Below are positions 8,501 through 14,902 of a stretch of DNA of 32,246 bases, one piece after another. The first letter of the stretch is position 1. The number at the start of each line of letters is the position of its first letter. The DNA comes from Actinomycetes bacterium (GTDB lineage Bacteria > Actinomycetota > Acidimicrobiia > Acidimicrobiales > GCA-2861595), in NCBI GenBank assembly GCA_023264975.1, contig JAHFUS010000045.1:1-32246 (forward strand), read 5' to 3'. The position numbers and the translations under genes were made by a program. The notes below the pieces were generated by a model. It made no database searches. It was not told where the DNA came from and worked only from the letters and a program-made list of their open reading frames with translations.

Positions 8501-9006
8501 CCACCGAAGAGGCCCGCTTCTCCTTCCCCCGCCAGCAGAAGGAGCCCTGGCTCGACATCGCCGACTTCGTGCGGCCCCTCGGTTCGGAGCCCGACTACGT
8601 CGCCTTCTCGATCGTGACCATGGGCGCCACCGTTTCCGAGGCGACCGCCGCGCTCTTCGCCGAGAACCGCTACCAGGAGTACCTGCTCCTGCACGGCCTG
8701 GGCGTCGAGATGGCCGAGGCACTGGCCGAGCTGTGGCACCGCCGCATGCGCGAGGAGTGGGGCTTCGCCGACGAGGACGGCCCCACCCTCACCGGGCTGT
8801 TCCGCCAGCAGTACCGGGGCGGCCGCTACTCCTGGGGCTACCCAGCCTGCCCCGACCTCACCGACAACGTCGCCGTCGCCCGCCTGCTGGACGCGTCGAG
8901 CATCGGGGTCGAGGTGAGCGAGGAGACGGCGTTCCAGTACCACCCGGAGCAGACCACGTCGGCCATCGTGCTCCACCACCCGCAGGCCAAGTACTTCATC
9001 GCCTGA
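5530..9006 (+). CDS. metH: Cobalamin-dependent methionine synthase
   Basis: A 1158-residue cytosolic enzyme that transfers the methyl group of 5-methyltetrahydrofolate to homocysteine through cobalamin. All four modules are present. The homocysteine domain (about 1-320) carries zinc-ligand cysteines at 228 (GLNCATGP) and 294-295 (GGCCGTTPDHL). The pterin-binding domain follows (about 335-610, VVGERTNANGSRKF). The cobalamin domain (about 640-875) has the cobalt-ligand motif GDVHDIGKN with His735. The C-terminal activation domain (about 915-1158) has YSWGYPACPDL and FQYHPEQTTSA. A Pro/Ala-rich linker lies before the activation domain. GTG 5530 is chosen because an AGAGGGGG Shine-Dalgarno-like run lies about nine bases upstream; GTG 5551 is an alternative. 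I see no cobalamin or SAM riboswitch in the leader. Confidence 0.97.
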   Translation: MAGSLCRVAPRNYLDAVRERVVIFDGATGTNIQLRDLTADDFGGPALEGCNEVLVDTRPDVIADLHRSFFEVGVDVVETDTFGAFGPVLAEYGLADRVHELNLKAVRIAREVADGYGGFVAGSIGPGTKFPSLGQIRFVDLRDAYEAQVTALLEGGVDLIVIETVFDLLQAKIAMIASRRAMGAAGRHVPIQVQVTMELTGRMLPGTEIGAALTTLEALRPDVIGLNCATGPQEMSEHLRHLSQHARTPISCIPNAGLPSVVDGKMHYDLTPDQLADYQARFVTELGVSVIGGCCGTTPDHLRAVVERCRDLTPAARPARSDPGVASLYSHVPYDQSPSFLVVGERTNANGSRKFREAMLASDWETCVGMAKDQVREGAHVLDLCVDYTGEDGVSDMDELASRFATQATLPLMLDSTEPEVIETGLQWIGGKPLLNSVNLEDGDAPGTRLDRFLTLAREYGAAVVCTCIDTDGQARTADWKFRAAKAIHDLAVDRYGIDPTDLFFDALALPLSTGMEESRKDGIETIEGIRRIKTELPGVRTILGLSNVSFGLTPAARHVLNSVFLHECQQAGLDAAIVHAARIMPLNKIDERALEVCLDLIYDRRRPGYDPLQVLLGLFEGVSSASLVKEDRSDWPIERRLSQRIIDGDREGIEADLDEALATTPALAIVNDTLLAGMKVVGDLFGSGQMQLPFVLQSAETMKTAVAHLEPHMEKSDQGGKGRIVLATVKGDVHDIGKNLVDIIFSNNGYEVHNLGIKVAVTEMVEKALEVGADAIGMSGLLVKSTLIMRENLQELNDRGLAHIPVVLGGAALTRRYVEHDLRGVYDGRVFYGKDAFEGLRTMDKLMDLKRSGAEDPDYGRLQSGRAKPEPAGDDARAVPVPARSPSVATDNEVFKPPFLGSRVVKGLAVDEIAGWINETALFRNQWQFRPEKGGAETDEAFKERIRPILRDQLSTAKTQGLLVPQLVYGYFAANADGEDIVVWEDDTRTTEEARFSFPRQQKEPWLDIADFVRPLGSEPDYVAFSIVTMGATVSEATAALFAENRYQEYLLLHGLGVEMAEALAELWHRRMREEWGFADEDGPTLTGLFRQQYRGGRYSWGYPACPDLTDNVAVARLLDASSIGVEVSEETAFQYHPEQTTSAIVLHHPQAKYFIA

Positions 9007-9100
9007 CGACGGGTGGCCGGTCACCACTGCCGGCGGGTGGTGTGGTGGCGGGTGGCGGCATCGGTCACCGGCTGGGCGGCGACGGGGGGTTTCCCTACAT

Positions 9101-9118
9101 GGCGCCTTCGGAGGTGCC
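9101..9118 (+). other. Small hairpin in leader of PNAG-synthase-like genes
   Basis: GGCGCC and GGTGCC can pair around the loop TTCGGA, 13 bases before the start codon of the next gene. The stem covers the only purine-rich GGAGG in this leader (9110-9114), so folding could hide a ribosome site, although the spacing from GGAGG to ATG 9131 is long (16 bases). The rest of 9007-9100 is GC-rich, and I see no recognisable riboswitch core in it. Confidence 0.3.
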
Positions 9119-9130
9119 GAAGCTCACCAG

Positions 9131-9481
9131 ATGCGAACGAAGCTCGGCGTCACCCTCGGCGCGGCCCTCGGTTGGCCGGGGCTCGCCTGGTGCTGGTGGA
9201 AGGTCGTCGTCGACGGCCACGCGCCGACCGCCTCCATGATCGCCGTCCCTGTGCTGGTGGCTGCGCTGACGGCCGTCATCACGACATGGTGGGTGCGCCA
9301 CAACCTCGCCATCTACCGCCGCAAGGGCCCGCGAGGGGCCGGGCCCGCCTCCTCCAAGCCCTATCTCACGGACCGGCGGGCCCGGCCGCTGCGCTACGAC
9401 CCCACCAGGGCCCGCACGGCCCGCGAGATCGTCGTCCGGGTCACGGCCGAGGGCGACAAGCGCTACGAGGTCGTGTCGTGA
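9131..9481 (+). CDS. Small two-helix membrane protein, PgaD/IcaD-like position
   Basis: A 116-residue protein with two predicted membrane helices (about 7-24 and 35-57: LGAALGWPGLAWCWW and AVPVLVAALTAVITTWW), followed by a basic cytosolic tail beginning HNLAIYRRKGPRG. Its size, topology and coupling to a PgaC-like glycosyltransferase match the accessory subunits PgaD/IcaD of poly-beta-1,6-N-acetylglucosamine synthases, which stabilise or activate the synthase. It ends in GTGA, overlapping the start of the glycosyltransferase by four bases. In the E. coli pga operon pgaD follows pgaC; here the small gene comes first. Assignment rests on context and topology, not on clear sequence identity. Confidence 0.65.
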   Translation: MRTKLGVTLGAALGWPGLAWCWWKVVVDGHAPTASMIAVPVLVAALTAVITTWWVRHNLAIYRRKGPRGAGPASSKPYLTDRRARPLRYDPTRARTAREIVVRVTAEGDKRYEVVS

Positions 9482-10788
9482 CGGGCATCCTCGAGTCGGT
9501 TGCCGCCAGCCCGGTCCTCGGCATCGCCCTGGCCTTCCTCGCCCTCTATCCCGTCGTCATGGCCGTGGTCTGGGTAGTCACCTCGGTGATGTACGCCCTC
9601 CGGCGAGAGGTGAGCGACGACGGTTCGTTCGCGGCCATCCCCGATGAAGACCTCCTGTCGGTGTCGATCATCGTCCCGGCCTACGAGGAGGAGGTCGTCC
9701 TCGACGCCACGCTCGAGGCGCTGCACCACCTCGACTACCCGGACTACGAGGTCATGGTGGTCGACGACGCGTCGGGGGACCGAACGTCGGAGATCGCGCG
9801 CGGCCACCTGGCGAGCGACGGGCGCTTCCGTCTCCTGCGCAAGGAGGTCAACGAGGGCAAGGCCATGGCCATGAACGACGCAATGGCGCTCACCCGTGGC
9901 GAGGTCGTCGTCATCGTGGACGCCGACGCCCGGCTCCACCCCGGCGCCCTGCGGCCCATCGTGGCCCACTTCGTGCGGCTGCCCCGTGTGGGTGCCGTCA
10001 CGGGCAACCCCCGCGTCACCAACCGCCTGAACCTCCTCACTGAGCTGCAGACGCTCGAGTTCACCTCCATCGTCTCGATCCTCCGCCGGGCCCAGGTGGT
10101 GTGGGGCCGCATCCTGACGGTGTCGGGCGTCATCAGCGCATTCCGCCGCACCGCCCTGGAGGACGTGGGCTTGTTCGACCCGTCGATGGCCACCGAGGAC
10201 ATCGACGTGTCCTGGCGCCTCCAGCGGCGCTTCTACGACGTCCGCTACGAGCCCCGGGCTCTCATCGACATGACAGTGCCGGCTACGTGGAAGGCGCTCT
10301 GGCGCCAGCGACGCCGCTGGTCCATGGGGCTGGTGCAGGTGCTGCGCCGGCACCGCGTCGTGCTGGCCCACTGGAGGAACCGCCGCCACTGGCCCGTGTT
10401 CGTGGAAACGTGCCTGTCGGTGCTATGGGCCCACGTCTTCGTCGCCCTGCTCGGCTTCTGGGCCCTGAGCGCGCTGAGCGGCATTCCCACCCGCGGCGCC
10501 TCGCCGTTCCCGAACGGCTGGGGCATGCTCATCGCCACGCTGTGCCTCGCCCAGCTCGCCACCGGCGTCTGGCTCGACCGCCGGTACGACCGCTCCGTCG
10601 TCCGGGCGCTCCTCGTGGCGCCGCTGTACCCGCTCGGGTACTGGCTGTTCTCGTCGCTGGTCACGGTTCGCTCGACACTTCCCGAACTGCTACGCCGGCA
10701 GCGAAGCGAGGTCTCGCAGTGGCACACCGTCCGGGAGCCCGCACCGGAGGCCACCCGGCCCGCCGCCCCACGCTCGGCGGCTGCATAG
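9478..10788 (+). CDS. Family 2 glycosyltransferase, PgaC/IcaA-like
   Basis: A 436-residue membrane glycosyltransferase of the processive GT2 group. It has an N-terminal membrane helix (about 10-37), a GT-A catalytic domain and three or four C-terminal helices (about 305-400). Catalytic marks are VSIIVPAYEEE, the VVDDASGD aspartates, the DxD motif in VIVDADARL (about 146-154), the acceptor-site ATEDIDVSWRL (about 238-248), and QRRRWSMG, the QxxRW motif. The closest type is poly-N-acetylglucosamine synthase (PgaC/IcaA), which polymerises UDP-GlcNAc at the inner membrane face and extrudes the chain. Hyaluronan or cellulose synthase-like function is less likely but not excluded. The GTG start overlaps the stop of the small membrane protein. 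No deacetylase (PgaB/IcaB) or export gene is adjacent. Confidence 0.85.
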   Translation: MTGILESVAASPVLGIALAFLALYPVVMAVVWVVTSVMYALRREVSDDGSFAAIPDEDLLSVSIIVPAYEEEVVLDATLEALHHLDYPDYEVMVVDDASGDRTSEIARGHLASDGRFRLLRKEVNEGKAMAMNDAMALTRGEVVVIVDADARLHPGALRPIVAHFVRLPRVGAVTGNPRVTNRLNLLTELQTLEFTSIVSILRRAQVVWGRILTVSGVISAFRRTALEDVGLFDPSMATEDIDVSWRLQRRFYDVRYEPRALIDMTVPATWKALWRQRRRWSMGLVQVLRRHRVVLAHWRNRRHWPVFVETCLSVLWAHVFVALLGFWALSALSGIPTRGASPFPNGWGMLIATLCLAQLATGVWLDRRYDRSVVRALLVAPLYPLGYWLFSSLVTVRSTLPELLRRQRSEVSQWHTVREPAPEATRPAAPRSAAA

Positions 10789-10815
10789 CCGGCTGACGGA
10801 ACGCAGAATCTGCGA

Positions 10816-10868
10816 TTGACGTTGGTTTGATGTTGACTTTTGGAGCATGATCCAACATACTTCGATAC
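10816..10868 (+). promoter_or_regulatory. Leaderless promoter and possible operator of the fructose PTS operon
   Basis: An A/T-rich island in GC-rich DNA. TTGACT (10833-10838) and CATACT (10856-10861) are spaced by exactly 17 bases and resemble -35 and -10 boxes; transcription would then begin almost at ATG 10869, giving a leaderless mRNA. A second TTGACG sits at 10816-10821. Possible operator elements are the near-palindrome TGGAGCATGATCCA (10841-10854) between the boxes, and the pair ATGTTG / CAACAT (10830-10835 and 10853-10858). Any of these could bind the DeoR-family regulator encoded just downstream. Confidence 0.6.
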
Positions 10869-11633
10869 ATGGACGCAGAGGATCGCCGCGACCTGATCGC
10901 CGAGGAGCTGCGTCGGCGGGGCCGGGTCTCGGTCCGCAACCTGGCCGCCGCCCATGATGTCACCCCCGAGACGGTGCGCCGCGACCTCATCGAGTTGGAG
11001 GAGCGGGGCGAGCTGCGCCGGGTCCACGGCGGCGCCGTCGCCCTCGAGCGGGCGCTGGTCGAGTCCGCGGTAGCCGAGCGGTCCGGGCACATGGCGGCCG
11101 ACAAGGCCCGCATCGCAGCGGCGGCCGTGGCCCACTTCCCGGCCGACGGCGGCACCGTCCTCGTCGACGCCGGCACCACCACGGGCGCCCTGCTCCACGT
11201 CTTCCCCACCGACCGCCGCCTCACCGTCGTCACCAACGACGTCTCCCACGCCCTGGCCCTGGCCCCGATCCCCACCGTCACCGTGATCGTGGTGGGCGGG
11301 CGGCTCCGGGCCCGCACCCTGGCCAACGTCGACGATTTCGCGGTGGAGACGCTGCGCAACCTCCGCGTCGACGTCGCCTTCATCGCCACCAACGGCGTCT
11401 CCGAGCGGGGCTGCTCCACGCCCGACACGGCGGAGGCGGCCGTGAAGCGGGCCATGGTCGGCGCCGCCGACCGGGTCGTGCTCCTGGCCGACCACACCAA
11501 GTTCGGCGACGAGCACTTCGTGCGCTTCGCCGACCTGTCCGACCTCGACGCCGTCGTCACCGACAGCCGCACCGAGGACGCCGACCTCCTCCCACTGCGC
11601 CTGGCCGGCCTGGACGTGGTCGTGGCGCCGTGA
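10869..11633 (+). CDS. DeoR-family transcriptional regulator of fructose operon
   Basis: A 254-residue DeoR/GlpR-family regulator. The N-terminal helix-turn-helix (about 1-58) reads RRDLIAEELRRRGRVSVRNL, then VTPETVRRDLIELEERGEL, and the sugar-phosphate-binding domain carries VLVDAGTTTGALL and TVVTNDVSHALAL. DeoR proteins beside fructose PTS genes usually repress them and are relieved by a fructose phosphate; here that is inferred from position as the first gene of the operon. No Shine-Dalgarno sequence precedes ATG 10869, in keeping with a leaderless transcript. Its stop overlaps the next start by four bases (GTGA), so the regulator is made together with the genes it would control, implying autoregulation. 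Confidence 0.92.
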   Translation: MDAEDRRDLIAEELRRRGRVSVRNLAAAHDVTPETVRRDLIELEERGELRRVHGGAVALERALVESAVAERSGHMAADKARIAAAAVAHFPADGGTVLVDAGTTTGALLHVFPTDRRLTVVTNDVSHALALAPIPTVTVIVVGGRLRARTLANVDDFAVETLRNLRVDVAFIATNGVSERGCSTPDTAEAAVKRAMVGAADRVVLLADHTKFGDEHFVRFADLSDLDAVVTDSRTEDADLLPLRLAGLDVVVAP

Positions 11634-13150
11634 GCGGGCCGGGAGGATGGTCCGGCCACGAGCCTGTCATCGTCACCGTCACCCCCAACCCGTCGGTGGA
11701 CCGCACCCTCGAGGTCGAGCGGGTCGAGCGGGGCGCCGTCATCCGGGCGTCGTCCACGCGCATCGACGCCGGCGGCAAGGGCGTCAACGTCACCCGGGCC
11801 CTCGTGGCCAACGGGTTTGCATCCGTCGCCGTGCTGCCCCTCGGAGGCGGCGACGGCGACGTGCTCTCGCGGTTGCTGGTCGACGGCGGGATCCCCCACC
11901 GGCCCGTCCCGACCAGCGCCGGGACCAGGTCGAACATCACTCTGAGCGAGCCCGATGGCACCGTCACCAAGGTGAACGCCCCGGGTGCGCCGCTCGACCG
12001 GGCCGAGATGGTCGCCCTGGTCGACGAGGCCGTCGCCAACCTCGGCGCCGCCAGCTGGCTGGTGCTGTGCGGCTCGCTGCCCGCCGGCGCCCCTGTCGAC
12101 CTCTATGCCACTCTCACCATACGTGCCCGCGCCGCCGGCGTGCGGGTGGCGGTGGACTCCAGCGGCGCCCCCCTCGCCGCATCCATCGCCGCCGGCCCCG
12201 ACCTCATCAAGCCCAACCTGGCCGAACTGGCCGAGCTGGTCGACCGCCCCCTCGACGGAATAGACGACGCCGTGGCGGCGGCCGAGGAGGTCCGCGCCGC
12301 CGGCGTGGGCACCGTCGTCGTCTCCCTCGGCGCACGCGGCGCACTGCTCGTGGACGGCGGCGACCCTGTGCTGGCCGTGCCCCCCGCCGTCGCCGCCCGC
12401 AGCGACGTGGGCGCCGGCGACACGCTGCTCGCCGGCTTCCTGGCGGCCGGCGGCGCCGGCGCCGCGGCCCTCCGTACGGGCGTCGCCTGGGCCGCAGCGG
12501 CCGTCGCCCTGCCCGGCACCGAGATGCCGGGCCCGGCCGACATCCACCTCGCCGACGTCACCCTCGGCCCCGCCGTCCCGCAACGCCCCGCCGTCCCGCC
12601 CGACCCCGCCGCCCCGCTCCGCCCCGCCCTTTCGAACCCACCCCATCCCGTCCCGGCCACCGGCCCGCAAACCCCGATCGGAGAACCCATGACATTCGCC
12701 GTCGACGATCTCGTCACCACCGACCTCGTCGCCCTCGACCTGGCCACAACTGACCGCCGGTCCACCATCGAGGCCCTGGCCGACCTCCTCGTCGCCGCCG
12801 GCCGCCTCACCGACCGGACCGGCTTCGTGGAGGCGGTCTGGGCCCGGGAACAGGAGACCGGCGGCACCGGCATGGAGTCCGGCATCGCCATCCCCCACGC
12901 CAAGCACGCCGGCGTCACGCAACCCAGCGTGGTGGTGGCCACCGTGCCGGGCGGGGTCGACTTCGGCGCCGAGGACGCCCCCGCCGACCTCGTCTTCCTG
13001 ATCGCGGCGCCGGCCGGCGCCGACGACGTCCACATCACCGTCCTGTCCAAGCTGGCCCGCCGCCTCGTCCACGAGTCGTTCCGCAACGCCCTCCGCCAGG
13101 CCCCCAACGCCGAAGCGGTCGTCCTGATCCTGAAGGAGCAGATCCAGTGA
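11630..13150 (+). CDS. Fused 1-phosphofructokinase and PTS fructose EIIA
   Basis: A 506-residue fusion. Residues 1 to about 312 are a PfkB-type 1-phosphofructokinase (FruK): TVTPNPSVDRTLEVE, DAGGKGVNVTRAL, and the catalytic-base loop DVGAGDTLLAGF. Residues 354-506 are a fructose-type EIIA domain with phosphorylatable His423 in SGIAIPHAKHAGV. They are joined by a Pro/Ala-rich linker of about 40 residues (about 314-353). The kinase makes fructose 1,6-bisphosphate from the fructose 1-phosphate delivered by the transporter; EIIA passes phosphate from HPr to EIIB. An in-frame ATG at 12689, preceded by GGAGA (12680-12684), lies exactly at the start of the EIIA domain, so a free EIIA may also be made. 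GTG 11630 overlaps the regulator stop. Confidence 0.93.
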   Translation: MSGPGGWSGHEPVIVTVTPNPSVDRTLEVERVERGAVIRASSTRIDAGGKGVNVTRALVANGFASVAVLPLGGGDGDVLSRLLVDGGIPHRPVPTSAGTRSNITLSEPDGTVTKVNAPGAPLDRAEMVALVDEAVANLGAASWLVLCGSLPAGAPVDLYATLTIRARAAGVRVAVDSSGAPLAASIAAGPDLIKPNLAELAELVDRPLDGIDDAVAAAEEVRAAGVGTVVVSLGARGALLVDGGDPVLAVPPAVAARSDVGAGDTLLAGFLAAGGAGAAALRTGVAWAAAAVALPGTEMPGPADIHLADVTLGPAVPQRPAVPPDPAAPLRPALSNPPHPVPATGPQTPIGEPMTFAVDDLVTTDLVALDLATTDRRSTIEALADLLVAAGRLTDRTGFVEAVWAREQETGGTGMESGIAIPHAKHAGVTQPSVVVATVPGGVDFGAEDAPADLVFLIAAPAGADDVHITVLSKLARRLVHESFRNALRQAPNAEAVVLILKEQIQ

Positions 13151-14631
13151 GGCTCGTCGCCGTCACCGCATGTCCCACCGGCATCGCCCACAGCGCCATG
13201 GCCGCCGAGGCCCTCGAGGTGGCCGCCCGCGAGGCGGGCCACGAGATCGAGGTCGAGATCCAGGGAGCCGCCGGCGGCCCCGGCATCTCCGCAGCCACCA
13301 TCGCCGCTGCCGACGCCGTGATCTTCGCCGTCGACGCGGGGGTCCGGGACCGCAACCGCTTCGACGCCCTGCCGAGCGTCGAGGTCCGAACCCGCCGGGC
13401 CATCGACCGGCCGGGCGAAGTGATCAGCCAGATCGAGGAGGTCGCCCGCCAGGCACCGGCCCGCTCCGGCGCCGCCGCCTCCCCGATGACCGCCGCTGCG
13501 CCCGAGGGCGCGACCCCGACCGAGAAGTTCCGCATCTGGCTGATGACCGGCGTGAGCTACATGCTCCCGTTCGTCGTGGCCGGCGGCATCCTCATCGCCC
13601 TCGGCTTCGCCGTCGGCGGCGCGACCCGGGTCACCGGCGTGGAGGACTGGCCGACATTCGGCGACGTGTTCTCGTCCAAGCTCCTCCTCGGCGCCCTGCT
13701 GTTCAAGATCGGCGCCGTGGCGTTCAGCATGCTGGTACCGATCCTCGCCGGCTTCATCGCCTTCGGGATGGTGGACCGGCCCGGCATCGCCCCGGGCGTG
13801 GTCGCCGGCCTCATCGCCGTGCAGCTCAACGCCGGCTTCCTCGGCGGCATCGCCGGCGGCCTCCTGGCCGGCGCCGTCGTCATGCTCCTCATGCGCATCA
13901 AGGTGCGGGGGTCACTGTCCAAGATGATGCCGGTGATGGTGTACCCGATCTTGGGCACGCTCGTCACCGGGGCCCTGCTGGTGCTGGTGATCGGCAACCC
14001 GATCGCCTCCGCCCAGTCCGGCCTCACCAACTGGCTCACCGACCTCCAGGGCACCAACGCCGTGTTCCTCGGCCTGCTGATCGGCGCCATGATGGCCTTC
14101 GACATGGGCGGCCCGGTCAACAAGGCGGCCTACGCCTTCGGCCTCGCCTCGCTCGACTCGGGCAACTTCGCCGTGATGGCCGCGGTGATGATCGCCGGGA
14201 TGACGCCCCCGCTGGGGCTGGCCCTGGCCACCACCCTGCGCCCCAAGCGCTTCACCGAGCCGGAGCGGGAGTCGGGCAAGGCGGCCTGGCTGCTCGGCCT
14301 CTCCTTCATCACCGAGGGGGCCATCCCGTTCGCCGCAGGCGACCCGCTGCGGGTGATCCCGGCCCTGATGGCCGGCTCGGCCACCGCCGGCGCAATCTCC
14401 ATGGCCGTCGACGCCCAGCTGCGTGCACCCCACGGCGGGATCTTCGTGCTCGGCCTCATCGACGGCAAGATCGGCTTCCTGCTGGCAGGCCTCGCAGGGA
14501 CGGCCGTCACCGCCGGCCTGGTGGTGCTCCTCAAGTCGCTCGGCCGAGAGCCCGCCATCGACCTCACCGACGATGCCGGCGCCGCCGATCCCAAAGGGAA
14601 GGTCGGCCGCGCCGTGACCGCTCATGCGTAG
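13147..14631 (+). CDS. fruA: PTS fructose transporter subunit EIIBC
   Basis: A 494-residue membrane permease of the fructose/mannitol PTS family that imports fructose and phosphorylates it to fructose 1-phosphate. The N-terminal EIIB domain (about 1-100) has phosphorylatable Cys9 in VTACPTGIAHSAMAAEAL. A Pro/Ala linker (about 103-122) leads to an EIIC domain with about nine or ten hydrophobic segments, including VSYMLPFVVAGGILIALGF, FDMGGPVNKAAYAF and FITEGAIPFAAGDPLRVIPA. GTG 13147 is supported by AAGGAG (13133-13138) eight bases upstream, and it overlaps the fusion gene stop by four bases. The EIIA partner is encoded on the preceding fusion. Confidence 0.95.
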   Translation: MRLVAVTACPTGIAHSAMAAEALEVAAREAGHEIEVEIQGAAGGPGISAATIAAADAVIFAVDAGVRDRNRFDALPSVEVRTRRAIDRPGEVISQIEEVARQAPARSGAAASPMTAAAPEGATPTEKFRIWLMTGVSYMLPFVVAGGILIALGFAVGGATRVTGVEDWPTFGDVFSSKLLLGALLFKIGAVAFSMLVPILAGFIAFGMVDRPGIAPGVVAGLIAVQLNAGFLGGIAGGLLAGAVVMLLMRIKVRGSLSKMMPVMVYPILGTLVTGALLVLVIGNPIASAQSGLTNWLTDLQGTNAVFLGLLIGAMMAFDMGGPVNKAAYAFGLASLDSGNFAVMAAVMIAGMTPPLGLALATTLRPKRFTEPERESGKAAWLLGLSFITEGAIPFAAGDPLRVIPALMAGSATAGAISMAVDAQLRAPHGGIFVLGLIDGKIGFLLAGLAGTAVTAGLVVLLKSLGREPAIDLTDDAGAADPKGKVGRAVTAHA

Positions 14632-14902
14632 CCAGACCGTCACCCTCGCCAACCCGACCGGGCTGCACGCCCGCCCGGCCAAGGTCTTCGCCCAGGCCGT
14701 CTCGGCGAGCGGCCACCAGGTCCGCCTCACCAAGGGCGACACCACCGTGAACGCCCGCTCCGTCCTCTCGGTCCTCACGCTCGACTGCCACAACGGCGAC
14801 CAGATCACCATCGAGGTCGAGGGCGACGACGCCGACGGCGTGCTCGCGTCGCTCGTCAGCCTGGTGGAGTCGGGCCTCGGAGAGGGCGGAGCTCCGTCAT
14901 GA
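14624..14902 (+). CDS. ptsH: Phosphocarrier protein HPr
   Basis: A 92-residue HPr that carries phosphate from enzyme I to EIIA. The active-site His15 is in NPTGLHARPAKVF. Ser46 is also present (NARSVLSVL), the position phosphorylated by HPr kinase in Firmicutes; no HPr kinase is seen here, so whether Ser46 is used is unknown. The gene starts eight bases before the EIIBC stop and ends overlapping the EI start by four, so it is embedded in the operon. No clear ribosome site precedes it, which suggests translational coupling to EIIBC. Confidence 0.95.
   Translation: MRSQTVTLANPTGLHARPAKVFAQAVSASGHQVRLTKGDTTVNARSVLSVLTLDCHNGDQITIEVEGDDADGVLASLVSLVESGLGEGGAPS

Noticed and set aside
9007-9130. Cyclic di-GMP riboswitch before the polysaccharide genes
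   Set aside because: A G-run and a hairpin are present, but the conserved core sequences of the known cyclic di-GMP riboswitch classes are not.
10661-13072. 803-codon minus-strand open frame antisense to the regulator and FruK-EIIA
   Set aside because: The same mirror effect; the plus strand holds complete recognised proteins.
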